From contig CM037461.1 in the NCBI GenBank assembly GCA_021014325.1, forward strand, positions 23,235,376-23,299,375: a stretch of 64,000 nt of DNA, given 5' to 3'. The translations under genes were made by a program, and so were the position numbers. How positions within the stretch are numbered: the first letter of the stretch is position 1; each line of letters begins with the position of its first letter. This DNA comes from Plazaster borealis. Lineage: Eukaryota > Echinodermata > Asteroidea > Forcipulatida > Labidiasteridae. Shown here piece after piece: positions 1 to 10,290 of this stretch. The notes below the pieces were generated by a model that searched no databases, was not told the DNA's origin, and saw only the letters and a program-made list of their open reading frames with translations.

Positions 1-443
1 GTATTTATCAAAAGGTCGTTAAATGAAAAGTATGTATAAATTTGAAAAAGATTAATCAAAATCAACAAATAAATGCTTTACTTAGAAATGAATGTTTCTT
101 TTTGCCAAACAATTACTCTGAAGACCACTCTTGATCGATAAACCCCATTTACCAGGAGCTCCAAAATAAGCAAAAGCAATTTTATGAAAACCCAAATTAC
201 ACTAATGACCTTATAGTTCTGAGCAGACGATGTAATGTTATTTTAATGAGCCTGTGATTTTGTCAAGATTTTTTCTGATTCAAGGATTTTTATTGATCTC
301 CATTTTTCCATAGAGAACCCTTTTCACATCGCACAAAATTCCCTTGCACTGTTGAAGCCAAACCATGCATTTTGTTAGTAGAGCTTATATATATCTCTAT
401 GAATGCATCTTAAATCCCTCTGTCTGTCTCTCCCCCCGTGTAG
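1..443. other. Intronic sequence upstream of the first visible receptor exon
   Basis: AT-rich sequence with no open frame that I can assign. Because the exon at 444 begins in phase 1 with a good acceptor, this stretch should be part of an intron of the receptor gene whose 5' exons lie outside the window. Confidence 0.6.
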
Positions 444-608
444 GCTCAGCGACCCCTGCCCCCTCCCCCGGTCCCTGCGGTGTAAACGACGGTAGCTACA
501 CCTTCTGCGTTGCTGACCGTGTATGTACTCCTTCAACCTGGGTTTGTGATGGACACATTGACTGCCCAACAGATGGGTTCGACGAATCCCCGATGCTCAG
601 CGGTTGCA
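444..608 (+). CDS. LDL-receptor-like membrane receptor, exon with LDLa module (first of six visible)
   Basis: The 165-bp exon is bounded by the acceptor cccgtgtag and the donor gtaagt, and is phase 1-1, the usual layout for exons coding one LDLa module. After a Pro-rich start it encodes six cysteines in LDLa order, with the calcium-cage signature CDGHIDCPTDGFDE near the end. LDLa modules bind lipoproteins and other ligands outside the cell. It joins in frame to the exons at 1908, 2403, 3633, 5584 and 5975; together the window holds about 187 residues. Upstream exons are outside the window, so the full domain set is unknown. The module lies close to the membrane without EGF or beta-propeller modules between, unlike LRP1 or LRP2. 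The family is clear; the orthologue is not. Confidence 0.88.
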
Positions 609-720
609 GTAAGTTTAAACAAATTCTCAAATCAGTGTATAAACATTTTTCATAACTCTGTTCAATTGAATCAATAATTTTTTGTATATATATATTTTTA
701 AATATTGACCCATTGTACAA

Positions 721-1565
721 TCAAGCTTGCAAGCTTCCCATCAAGCTTGCAAGCTTGCCGTCAAGCTTGCAAGCTTGCCGTCAGGCTTGCAAGCTGCCCG
801 TCAAGCTTGCAAGCTTCCCATCCAGCTTGCAAGCTTCCCATCCAGCTTGCAAGCTTCCCGTCAAGCTTGCAAGCTGCCCATCAAGCTTGCAACCCTCCTA
901 TCAAGCTTGCAAGCTTCCCATCAAGCTTCCCATCAAGCTTGCAAGCTTCCCATCAAGCTTGCAAGCTTCCCATCAAGCTTGCAAGCTTCCTACCAAGCTT
1001 ACAAGCTTCCCATCAAGCCTGCAAGCTTCCTATCAAGCTTACAAGCTTCCCATGAAGCCTGCAAGCTTCCTGTCAAGCTTGCAAGCTTCCCATCAAGCTT
1101 ACAAGCTTCCCATCAAGCTTACAAGCTTCCCATCAAGCTTGCAAGCTTCCCATCAAGCTTTCTACCAAGCTTACAAGCTTCCCATCAAGCCTGCAAGCTT
1201 CCCATCAAGCTTGCAAGCTTCCCATCAAGCTTGCAACCCTCCCATCAAGCTTGCAAGCTTCCCATCAAGCTTACAAGCTTCCCATCAAGCTTACAAGCTT
1301 CCCATCAAGCCTGCAAGCTGCCCATCAAGCTTACAAGCTTCCTATCAAGCTTACAAGCTTCCCATCAAGCCTGCAAGCTTCCCATCAAGCTTGCAAGCTT
1401 CCCATCAAGCTTGCAACCCTCCCATCAAGCTTGTAAGCTTCCCATCAAGCTTACAAGCTTCCCATCAAGCTTACAAGCTTCCCATCAAGCCTGCAAGCTG
1501 CCCATCAAGCTTACAAGCTTCCTATCAAGCTTACAAGCTTCCCATCAAGCCTGCAAGCTTCCTAT
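721..1565. repeat. 20-bp HindIII minisatellite in receptor intron
   Basis: About 42 tandem copies of a 20-bp unit close to tcaagcttgcaagcttccca. Each unit holds the perfect 14-bp palindrome AAGCTTGCAAGCTT, so HindIII sites recur roughly every 8 and 12 bp. A higher-order repeat is visible: 1201-1380 and 1381-1560 are nine-unit blocks that match base for base apart from a single change plus the array edge. The unit has no stop codon, so all three forward frames are open and give the same permuted 20-residue peptide; this is not a gene. It sits wholly inside the intron between exons 444-608 and 1908-1970. Confidence 0.97.
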
Positions 1566-1907
1566 CCTGTCCGCCATTTTGGGAGTCAAAATGTACGCAA
1601 AGGAATTGATTCCAAAAATGGCAGATAGGGTAGACGCGTATTTTGCGAAGGTGCGTTCCACGTTGTGCGAGGGGCCAATAGTAAGGGGAAGACAGGAGAA
1701 ATATTTGGAATTGTGCTTTCGATGAAACAAGCATGGAATTTGGCACACAGTCAGAGTATGTCATGAAAAAGAAATTTGGGCTATAGTGCCATTGCCGATT
1801 TGTCCATTGAAAAAAAGAAATGTAGAATAATAAGCAATTGAGTGGTGTATGTTAAAATGTCACATCTTCTGTTAACGTTTTTATGTTTTTTTCTCCTCCA
1901 ATTACAG

Positions 1908-1970
1908 CCAATAAAACAACTTTATTACCCGGAACAAGGGAACCAGTGATCTCTCCCATGAAAAACCTGA
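1908..1970 (+). CDS. LDL-receptor-like membrane receptor, juxtamembrane stalk exon
   Basis: A 63-bp exon, phase 1-1, with acceptor ctccaattacag and donor gtaagg. It continues the LDLa exon with a short extracellular linker (NKTTLLPGTREPVISPMKNL) that contains one N-glycosylation site (NKT) and Thr/Ser residues suited to O-glycosylation. It was found by matching phase and splice sites to its neighbours, since it is too short to stand out as an open frame. A phase 1-1 exon could be skipped without changing frame. Confidence 0.8.
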
Positions 1971-2044
1971 GTAAGGAAAAACGATTTATGGAATTGTATT
2001 CAAAAGCTAAATTTTCAGTCAGAAAACTAACAATGTTACATGGT

Positions 2045-2203
2045 GTAGACGTCAGTGTTTTTGACTTGAGTCGGTGACTGGACTCGAGGCCGACTCAAGT
2101 TGCCAAGTTTTGTGACTTGAGACTTTATATGACTTGGACAAAATTGACTTGTGAATTGACTTGACTTGACCAAAAATTACTTGGTTACAACACTGGTAGA
2201 CGT
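2045..2203. mobile_element. hAT-like MITE with 8-bp target site duplication
   Basis: The 143-bp element at 2053-2195 begins CAGTGTT and ends AACACTG, and is flanked on both sides by the same 8 bp, GTAGACGT (2045-2052 and 2196-2203). An 8-bp duplication with CAG-type ends is the mark of hAT transposons. The interior is a run of gacttgag/ctcaagt variants with no coding capacity, so it must have moved with a transposase made elsewhere. It lies in the intron just ahead of the transmembrane exon. Confidence 0.85.
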
Positions 2204-2402
2204 TTGCCCAATTTGACAAAGCAGAAAAAAAATTGTGTTTTAAAGAAATAACTTGTGAAGCACAAATTAACTGAGATCCAGTCAGGAGAAGTGTACAGTA
2301 CATAGTACTTTGGTTGGTCACCGCCTTCCGCTACACAAGATTTGTAGGTGCTGAGCAAGTGTTCGGTGAATTTTGTGCTCATTTTTGTTTTCTTGTCCGC
2401 AG

Positions 2403-2499
2403 ATATTGTAATCAGCATCAGCGTTATCGGCGGAATCTTGGTTTTGGTTCTTCTTATCATCATTGGTTACCTCTACAGTAAGAGAGTACAACAAACAAA
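2403..2499 (+). CDS. LDL-receptor-like membrane receptor, transmembrane exon
   Basis: A 97-bp exon, phase 1 to 2, acceptor cttgtccgcag. It encodes a helix of about 24 hydrophobic residues (starting IVISISVIGGILVLV and ending GYLY), followed by the stop-transfer basic run SKRVQQTK. The donor gtaagc at 2500 gives phase 2 and joins perfectly to the exon at 3633. A second donor-like gtaaga at 2478 would leave phase 1 and break the frame of the next exon, so I reject it. The juxtamembrane segment resembles the corresponding basic stretch of LRP1-type tails (inference from memory of the family). Confidence 0.87.
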
Positions 2500-2530
2500 G
2501 TAAGCTGATTAAGAAATAGAATAAAGGGTG

Positions 2531-2770
2531 GTTGGGTTGGTGTAGAGGTATCTTTCCTCGCCTTCCACCTCTAGGACCCCGGTTCGAATCACTCCGGGGG
2601 CACTATGTGGATTGTGTTTTCAGTCACTACCTGACTGCGGGGGTTTTCCCTGGAATAATTCTCTGGGGTTTTCCTCCCACATCTAAAACTGAAACTTCCT
2701 TACTTGTCTCACATCAGCGGTTTTTCTCATCGGTTGTAAATTTTTTTGGAAGCACCCGAAACGACCCAAA
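2531..2770 (+). mobile_element. tRNA-derived SINE
   Basis: A polymerase III promoter pair is visible: an A-box-like ttggtgtagaggt near 2537 and a B box GGTTCGAATC at 2581-2590 followed by actccgggggca, as in a tRNA T arm. The tRNA-like head is followed by an unrelated tail that includes a conserved-looking segment (ttttcctcccacatctaaaa). No good cloverleaf forms over the whole head, so this is a SINE and not a working tRNA gene. The exact end is uncertain. Confidence 0.72.
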
Positions 2771-2789
2771 AAGTGTTTGAACATATGAA

Positions 2790-2960
2790 TGGACATGCAG
2801 TGTTATACTGAAAATAATTTAAATTGATATTTATTTATTGTTAAATTTTTTATCAAATCACCTTCAAATGGGCGCAAAACTTTACCTACCTTTTCCTGCC
2901 TTTTTTTTGAATGAAATTTTAGAGTGATCAATTTATTTTCAGTATAAGCCTGCATGTCCA
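2790..2960. mobile_element. Small fold-back element
   Basis: The segment from 2790 (tggacatgcagtgttatact) recurs in reverse complement at 2933-2960, with about 26 bp per arm and two mismatches. The AT-rich interior of about 110 bp codes for nothing. This is the shape of a MITE; I cannot make out a clear target duplication. Confidence 0.6.
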
Positions 2961-3129
2961 TCCACTTTGGGTACCTCAAAAAAGTTACAACCATTGGGAA
3001 AAATTGCTAACATGATGGTAGACTAGTGGACAGACAGCCCTGGGCCCAGTTTCAAAGATCTGCTTAAGCAAAAAAATATTGCTAAACAATATTGTTCAAT
3101 TTTGGCTGCTATTGGGTAATTAAACCACA

Positions 3130-3452
3130 GTGCTCCAGATTATCTCTCTTCACTTTTTGATATCCATGACTATGAAAAGCTATGATGATATCTCCCTCGT
3201 GATGAACAAGTCACGCAAACAGGCCGGTGACAGAGCTTTTTCTACTGCTGCCTCCTGCCTATGGAACGGTCTTCCTGTTCCCATTAAAAACGCCAAGACT
3301 GTTCGTCCTTCAAAAAGGGTCTCAAGACTCACCTGTTCTCCAACTTGTAGCCGGTTGTCCCCATTCTTTGGTCTTTCTGTCTACCTTAAGTGCCTCGCAT
3401 CCTTTGGTAATTCTGCGCTATATAAATCCAGTTATTATTATTATTATTATTT
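3130..3452 (+). mobile_element. 3' end of an L2/CR1-type LINE
   Basis: The reading contains the C-terminal signature of this reverse transcriptase clade: RAFSTAASCLWNGLPVPIKN, then after a frameshift SFKKGLKTHLFSNL and a stop. The 3' end reads gcgctatataaat followed by a short (TTA)n tail at about 3431-3452, typical of 3' ends of L2-like elements. Only the last part of ORF2 is present, so it is a dead, 5'-truncated insertion in a receptor intron. Confidence 0.82.
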
Positions 3453-3632
3453 AAAGGGTAAGGCACATTCTTTCTAGGAGTGCTTAATTTTGAAAATATA
3501 ACTTTCACAGGTTTGTTGGATGTGGGTTTATTACAGTTTAGAGGATGGAAATGAATTTACTCTTCACAAAAATCAATGGAAGGCTTTTTATCATGTGCTT
3601 TTCTTTTCTTTTGTTTTTTTCTTTTTTTGTAG

Positions 3633-3714
3633 GCGTTTTGGAGCTTTAACTGCAGAAAGTGGAATGACGAATCCAGTATATGGGGACGGCTTTGGTGATA
3701 CAGCTCTCTCTGAT
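3633..3714 (+). CDS. LDL-receptor-like membrane receptor, cytoplasmic tail exon with NPVY
   Basis: An 82-bp exon, phase 2 to 0. The acceptor is a long T-run ending tttttttgtag and the donor is gtaggt. It encodes the first part of the tail, including MTNPVYGDGF. NPxY is the clathrin-sorting signal read by PTB-domain adaptors such as Dab2 and ARH in the LDL-receptor family. The residues around it are close in style to the second NPxY of LRP1 (family knowledge). Confidence 0.85.
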
Positions 3715-4410
3715 GTAGGTTTGGTTTGAACGATTCCTTTTTGTGATTTAGGCCGTGGTCGAATTGGTGGCTATGGCTACAGCTACGGCTGGATTATCAT
3801 GCTTTGAAGTATAGGATGTCCTTAGCAACACCCTTAGCAACAGTCGTAGACATAGCTGTAGCCGCAGATATACGGCTTTACCGATATTGCCTTACTGCCG
3901 ATTTAGGTTCTATCCATTTTAAATTCTGTTTGCGCAATTCTTGTTTGTTTTTTATTATCAGGCATAATATTCTTCCAACTTTGGTCTGATTTCCGTAAAA
4001 TGGTAATGAAACAGCATGAAAATTATTTGAAAGCCTTTACCATATGTACATGCATTCCAGCCCTTGTACTGCATTGTCCTCCTTTTTCCAAGGGCCAATT
4101 ATCATGCCTGTATTATAATTGTGTATTGTTATTTTATTTTATTTATTTTTTTTGTATGCTGTATAAAATGTAATTCCACCTTGCATCAGTAGGAAAACAA
4201 TATCATTTCAAATTGTTGCCCTGCACCGATGTTTATAACTTATAAATTTAAACATTGCTGCAGGATGAATCTGATATCCACTATTCATTTGTTGATGTTT
4301 GCCTATTTTTTCAATCCTTTGCTTCACAGCCTTAGCTGGTCTATTTGGGAGTGAGATTTTGTTGATAATATTGTTTTTGTTGTTGTTGCTGTTGCTGCTG
4401 TGTTGTTTGT

Positions 4411-4441
4411 GGGGGGATTTATGGGGGGGTTGAGGGGAGGG
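4411..4441 (+). other. G-quadruplex-type motif in receptor intron
   Basis: Four G runs (6, 7, 4 and 3 guanines) are separated by loops of 6, 4 and 1 bases. The motif lies on the sense strand of the intron between the two tail exons, and follows a GTT/GCT microsatellite at about 4375-4410. The pattern fits an intramolecular quadruplex in RNA or DNA; whether it forms is not known. Confidence 0.6.
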
Positions 4442-4941
4442 TTGTTTTGGGTCATTGTGTAATGTCTTCTTTGTAATGCATATGTATTCTATTATCAATC
4501 ATTGTTCTTGCTTGCATATATTTATTCTTTTTTATATTCTCTGCATATTTTGTTGTTGCTATTTTGCTTTTCTCTATGGACATTGCTTCAAGGTCTTGGG
4601 AATTGTTTATAAAATCTTACTGTTGTTGTTTTATTATTGGATTTTATGTATTGTGGTTCTGATGATTAACTTGTTGTTGTTATACCTTTTACAAAAGCAT
4701 TAGTTTTTGTGTTTTTCATGTATTATTCTGATGTTTTGTTTCTTCGATTGGTTTAAAAGTAATGTGTAACTCATACATCAATAGACAAGGTGTCTAATGG
4801 AAGGAGAGCCCAAAAGCTTGGAGTTTTTTCAGGCACAAAATGTACAGCTCAATAGAAGAAGACATAAAATCTTACATTATAAGCAGATTTATTAAATTTA
4901 AAATTAACAAAGAGGGCCTTTAGAATTTGTTGTTGCAATAC

Positions 4942-5305
4942 TTAAAGGAACATTACAGAATTGGTTTTTGCTAACAAAACAGTTAAGCACTTTATATAAT
5001 CCACCATATACATAAACTGACAAACCTGTAGAAGTTTGAGATCGATCGGCCATCTGGGTCACGAGAAAATAGTGAAAAACCGATTACACATTTGCATGTG
5101 TTATACAATGCATGAATAAAACGCTCATGAGCGATAAACTCCAATCGGAAATTAGTTTGATTTATTTCTCATCAAATATGGCATTTCAGACAGAAATATT
5201 TCTAGGGATGTTTTCTACTATCATCATCATTAGACCGTGTAAGTTTTATGTAAATCTGTGATCTAAAAGAAAATTTTAATTACCAGTTCTGTAACGTTCC
5301 TTTAA
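4942..5305. mobile_element. TTAA-flanked MITE (piggyBac-like)
   Basis: The 356-bp element at 4946-5301 starts AGGAACATTACAGAA and ends TTCTGTAACGTTCCT, which are near-perfect inverted ends. It is bordered on each side by TTAA (4942-4945 and 5302-5305), the target site of piggyBac transposases. It has no coding content. Two further TTAA-flanked elements with similar AGG...CCT ends occur at 53431 and 60137. Confidence 0.8.
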
Positions 5306-5583
5306 GTTTCAGTTGAAATTAATGTGCAATATCCCAAATAAACAACATAGTATTTTGCCTGCTAGGACAATACACTGAAATTTCATCAGGACAGTCTTTT
5401 TTCAATTAAGGTGACATTGTTTAGTTAGTGATATTATTAATCACTTTTGATTACATATTCGCTTTTTTATGTTGTTGGTTTTCGATGTTAATTGGTTTTA
5501 CAAATTATGTTTAACTCCTATTTGTCATTTGTTATTTTATAAAGCTTCTCACCAAGTTTTTGTTGTTGTTGTTTTCTAAACAG

Positions 5584-5643
5584 TTTACAGCCTCTGGGTA
5601 CGATACCGGGATGTTCTCGGGTGAGCTAAAATCAGGTGATGGG
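5584..5643 (+). CDS. LDL-receptor-like membrane receptor, phase 0-0 tail exon
   Basis: A 60-bp exon coding 20 residues (FTASGYDTGM then FSGELKSGDG), with acceptor ttttctaaacag and donor gtaagt. Both junctions are phase 0, so this exon can be included or skipped without touching the frame and is a natural candidate for alternative splicing. It holds no known sorting motif that I can see; the single tyrosine (GYDTGM) is not in an NPxY or YxxPhi setting. Confidence 0.75.
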
Positions 5644-5974
5644 GTAAGTCCCTAAATGTGAGTTTCAGAAACAGTTTTCGTTATTTCAATCAATTGGTAC
5701 TTTTGAATAATTGTAGGTAGCACAAGAGGGAAGAATATTAGAGTATGGGAACATTGGGGGGGCACCCCCTCTGCCACATACAGTACATGGTATAATTTCT
5801 CTATGTCTGCGGTAATTGTTCCCAAAAGTTCCTTGCAATCTATACCTCCTTTATCAAAAGGTGGAAATGCCATCATTTCAACACACCTCCCAAAACTTGG
5901 ATTCCTAGTTCCAATCTTCTTTATCAGCAATAGCTCTCACACCTGTTTTCTTTTCTACTTCTCCCCATGTACAG

Positions 5975-6070
5975 AAGAAGAAAGAGAAAAGAAAAATCAG
6001 CTCCATTGAAAATCCCTTGTACGGGACACAACCAGCGTCTCTTCCACTTGACAATGAGGCTGAAGCATAA
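5975..6070 (+). CDS. LDL-receptor-like membrane receptor, last coding exon with NPLY
   Basis: A 96-bp terminal exon in phase 0 after acceptor ccccatgtacag. It encodes a basic start (KKKEKRK), then IENPLYGTQP, a second NPxY internalisation motif, and ends LDNEAEA followed by TAA at 6068-6070. With NPVY from the exon at 3633, the tail carries two NPxY signals, as LRP1 does, which supports an endocytic or signalling receptor. No PDZ-binding end is seen. Confidence 0.85.
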   Translation, partial: KKKEKRKISSIENPLYGTQPASLPLDNEAEA

Positions 6071-6678
6071 CCAACAGTAACCAGCAACAAAACGGTTTAT
6101 TTAACCTAAACAATGTCATCAAGCTGGGCTCAGTTTTATAGAGTTACTAATGTACTAAGCACTAAGCATTTTCTTTTGAGAGTTTATTCTTGTTTTGCTA
6201 CTTGCCTGATAGTTCGACAAGCACATTTTCATCCCCTGAACTAATCTATTAAATTTTGCCACAAAGACCAAGCAGGTGACTTTTTTGGGACACTAGGTGG
6301 CAGCAGACTTGCCAGGTAAATCCATTGTTCTCAAAAACATGCAAAGTAATGGAAGCTTACCTTGTAATATGTGCTGGCACCAAGTGTTCCAAAGTCTCAA
6401 ATTTTAAAAGAGCTGTGCATGGACATTTTGCTAAGCATAAAAAACACTAGCCTGAACTTCTGACTTCACACTTCGAGGTTCGTTAATAACGCCAGATGCC
6501 GACCTTTAGAAGCTAGCCATTGCCTGCCAGATGTACCTTTGACCTTGCATGCCATAACACTGTGTGTGTGTAGTGTCACTGTCAGTCTGGTAGTTATGCG
6601 TCGTTGATTGTTTATAAGTCTATCCAATTAAACCATTATGTAAGACCAGCGCCTGTCTTTAGGGACCAGTCCTCTGTA
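6071..6678 (+). other. Likely 3' UTR of the receptor gene
   Basis: Sequence after the stop codon without open frames of note. A variant polyadenylation signal ATTAAA lies at about 6627-6632. A short TG run (about 6560) is the only simple repeat. The end of the transcript cannot be fixed from sequence. Confidence 0.4.
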
Positions 6679-6818
6679 GGCCCGGTCCCACTGCAGCGAT
6701 AACGAAAACGATAACAATCACGACGCAAAGAAAACGCATTCTATTGGTCGAATTGCTCCACGCAGAATACGCACATGCTCATTCAACCAATGGAATGCGT
6801 TCTCTTTGCGTCGTTTAA
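6679..6818. repeat. Truncated fold-back repeat
   Basis: The arms cgacgcaaagaaaacgcatt (from about 6721) and its inverted partner (to about 6813, aatgcgttctctttgcgtcg) enclose about 50 bp. The left side extends with a ggtcccactgcagcgataac segment that has no partner on the right, so the right end appears to be missing. I recognise this as a common echinoderm MITE type, from memory only. Confidence 0.6.
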
Positions 6819-7915
6819 ACATTTGTTAAGGTAAAAGTTTTGTTTACGTTAAATCGTTTTAGTTTTTAATAATTGCATATGAAGTTTTGTTTTCCAGGAA
6901 AAACTTTGATAATCTTACACACAAAAATTAAGTAAAAAAACTCCGAAAACAAAAGGTATTATAAATGTAAATTGTCAACAAAAATCAACAAACTCTGTAA
7001 ACTCTGAATTAATGATGGATCTTAATCTTGAAAACCGAGTGGAGTTTTTCTCAAAAATTTTCAGATATTCATTATTTTGCTATTTAAGTGTACTGTAGTT
7101 GTTTGCTGACTCTTCAACCTCACTTCCTAGGGGACAATTACCACTACTTTTGTAACAGTATTTTGCTCATAATTTTCGAAATTTAAAATTGGAAACAACT
7201 GTATATCTACAATGTCTTAATGGCTTAACAATTGTGTTTCGCTTTTCTTTTCTATGTAAAATGTAAATTCATTTAACACAAGTTTTGTCTTTAGGTTTGT
7301 TACTGTGTATTGTTAGATGATTGGTTAACTATATATAGGTAACTTGATAGTCAAGTTTTTAAAATGTGAGACAGCCCACGTGACTAGGCTTACAAACTCC
7401 ATTTTGTTCCCGCCATACTTGTTTTTCTTAACGTGGTATACTGGTTTGAGTTTCAGAACTCAAATGCTATTTGAGTGTAAATTGGTCTGATGAATATGAG
7501 ATGTACGGTCAGTTTTTAATTTGAGTTTAAAAAATTTCTGAAATAATTAATCTGAAATAATAATTCTGAAATAAACGGAGCTGTAATATAAAGCCTAAGT
7601 AATATGCCTGTGGATATGTATTTTTTCACAGGAATCGGGAATGTACTGAGTCTTTAGTGCTCAATACACATCGGTGTATGGGTAAAACCAAATAATATTC
7701 TTTATTCCCGATGCAAATTTAACATATATTAAACGGAGCTGTGTTCTCCATTGATCTGTTTGTGTTGATCTGGTTTGTTACAATTCATATATTTTTCTTT
7801 AGCTGTTGGGAATTGGTGTGAACTAGATGTCAGTTTCCTGAGGATCCGGATGCTGGTGTGGAGACCACGACAGGACCTGCTGCCTGCATAGAGGATAGAG
7901 GAGATTAGAATCGCC
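6819..7915. other. Non-coding, no feature recognised
   Basis: AT-rich sequence. I see no gene, clear element or RNA here. Confidence 0.4.
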
Positions 7916-7919
7916 GTAC

Positions 7920-8440
7920 TCTCTAAAAACTCTCGAGTCAAAACTGACCCGGATCCTGGGCCTACATCTTCATAGAGCTGCTTAAGCACATAAAGCAGCT
8001 AAGCACAACAAAATTATGTTTACCAGAATAAGGTTACCAGCTAAAATACCATGTCACATGTACAATCTGTCACTGGTGTCCTGCTAATTTTTGCTTAGCA
8101 GAAAACTTTTAAGCAACTTTTTTGGCTTGAGCGTCTATGTGAAATTAGGCCCTGAGTCTTGGGGAGCCTGACCTATTTCTCGGTCAGGCTGACCCCGAAA
8201 ACTGGTTTAAAATTATTTTTTAGCTCGGATACTGCGTCTGCTTGACCCATTTCTGGTTCATTTTGACCCGTTTCTGACCCATGGGCCTGACCCATATCTA
8301 GATCAGCAGGCTGACCCCGAAAACTGGTAAAAAAAAATAATTTTAGCTCAGATTCTGCGTCAGAAGTTGACCCATGTTTGAGTCATTTTGACACGGATTT
8401 AGGGTTGCACATTTACACTGACCCAGAAATGGGGTGCATT
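7920..8440. repeat. GACCCGG-type repeat interrupted by a nested MITE
   Basis: The outer repeat begins near 7920 with ctctaaaaactctcgagtca and aactgacccggat, and continues after 8153 with many TGACCCATTTCTGG / GTCAGGCTGACCC blocks. At about 7955-8153 it is split by a copy of the TTAAGCAGCTCTATG fold-back MITE that also occurs in each lectin unit (24716, 33483, 41158, 50004). The MITE is therefore younger than the outer repeat here. Relatives of the outer repeat are at 14040, 37480 and 52560. Confidence 0.75.
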
Positions 8441-10290
8441 GTGAGCGTCTGCGTATGCGAAGTCAATTATTTAGGCCTACTCCATTATTGTGGAAAATCT
8501 TGAAACGAAATTACGTCAGAATATATGACTGGGAATTCTTCAACGCAGGGTGCAAATAAGCTGCAGTTTACCAGCATACAACGCGAAGTTTTACAGTTTA
8601 TATCGATGGGTTCGTGCGGCTGACTGATCTCTATTGTTACTGCCAGGAAGGTCTGTTATGGCCAGAATAAGTGGATAGCAATATAGCGCGCCACCAAGAG
8701 TTTCCCCCAAATGAGCGGAAAGTCGATCGATTAAATGCAGTCTGGTTTGATTCGTGATAAAATAGTCCTCCCCTTGGAACCGGTGCCAAGGCCTACAGTA
8801 GTGTAAAAAGCGGCTTCAAACTGTGTTTACGGAGATATTCCTGTATAAACATTATTTTGACGTAAACGCAGCGGTAAATTGATCGCCTTCTGCAGAGAAA
8901 ATAACTTCAAGAAGAAGATGAACAAATATGTTTTTGGTCAGTGTAAACGGCACCTTGCTACTGTCCTCGCAGGGATTTATGAATAATCGCTTGTCTTTCG
9001 CCAATTGACGTAAAATTCAAACCTATTTACATGTGTATCAGCATAGAGGAAGAAAATAGAAGTTTCAGACTTTTATCTGAATTCAGACTTTTTAAGTCAG
9101 CCTGGTGAAGAAAATCTACTGTTGTTTTTTCCATATAATTATAAAGAAATCATGCTCTTTAATTTATTTCTTTAGTGCTGAGGATTCTGTTCCTAAAACC
9201 TCTGTAAAATTTAAACCCTGGTTACCAACAGGTGGAAAGGACTGATCGCTTTCTAGGGGAAACCTTGACTCTGCAATAGTGTTATAAAGTGTTTTGTCAG
9301 AGCATGGAGGAAGGTTTTCCTTTCTCCGTGGTCAGAGCAGCCATGTAGAGCACTCTACGTATAGTATAGGCATGTACCATGCCCCAAATGTTCCCATTTT
9401 TAACACACTATTTCCCTCTTGTACAGAAGTACCCCCTAAAATTCTCTAAAGATTTCCTGAGACTACACAGAACACAATGAAGACACAATGGTGGTGGTGG
9501 TGGGGGGGGGGTCACCATGCCACATATCTAGCACCAAATGTACGTTAGTTGTAAGACGGGAGGAGCACCTAAACTTACTTGGCTGTTTGCTATGTATACG
9601 TATATTATGTGTAAAGGCCTACACCTTTAATTTGTTGTATCGGATTTCATGTTGCCGTTTTCGTTATCACGTTACCTTGTCTCCACAATCATAATAATAA
9701 TGCCGAATCATACGACACAGAAAGGGGACAGACTATTGTGTCCTTTCAGCCGCGGTTTGATGACATTAATTTAAACATGAGACCCCAAGCTGGTTTCACC
9801 ATGATAAAGGCAAATTATCTATCCACACTGCTCGGCTGAATTTGTGATATTTTTGAGGAGAGTTTGAAATTACTATTGAACAGGTTCACATTATTTGTCT
9901 TGGCGGCAACGCCGCGAATTCAATGCCTCTTTTTACGGTGTTTTCTTTTTGGCTGAAGAAAACCAGACGAGGCGCCTCAATTGAAGCGTGAATAATTCAT
10001 GAAATACATAGGATAGTTACTAAAAGCAAATAAGCTTGGGGAATCGAGATACGTAAGCAAGAAGTTAATATCCATGACAGCTTTTTATTAAACCAATCAA
10101 TATTTTCCCATTTGTATTGGAGTGTATCGAAGGACACTAAATATCAAAGACGCATTCAATATTTTCTTCGCGAGATCCAATATCAAAAGAAGGAAATTAA
10201 TTTTCTAGCCATAGGCCCTAGTCAAAATAAGAACCCGGTATTGCTTGTGGTTGAAGTTGATTGGTCAATAACGTCTTTACAAACCCTCGT
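8441..10290. other. Intergenic, nothing coding seen
   Basis: No convincing gene. A short GGT/poly-G run lies at about 9489-9510. The rest is unremarkable sequence between the receptor gene and the lectin cluster. Confidence 0.4.

Noticed and set aside
705..1725. Three long overlapping forward frames encoding a SFPSSLQASHQACKLPIK-type repeat protein
   Set aside because: They result from a stop-free 20-bp minisatellite read in all frames, and they lie inside an intron bounded by phase-matched exons.
2478..2483. Alternative donor gtaaga inside the transmembrane exon
   Set aside because: It gives phase 1, which is out of frame with the NPVY exon, whereas the donor at 2500 joins perfectly.
2531..2604. 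Possible functional tRNA gene
   Set aside because: A and B boxes are present but acceptor and anticodon stems do not pair well, and a non-tRNA tail follows; SINE is the better call.
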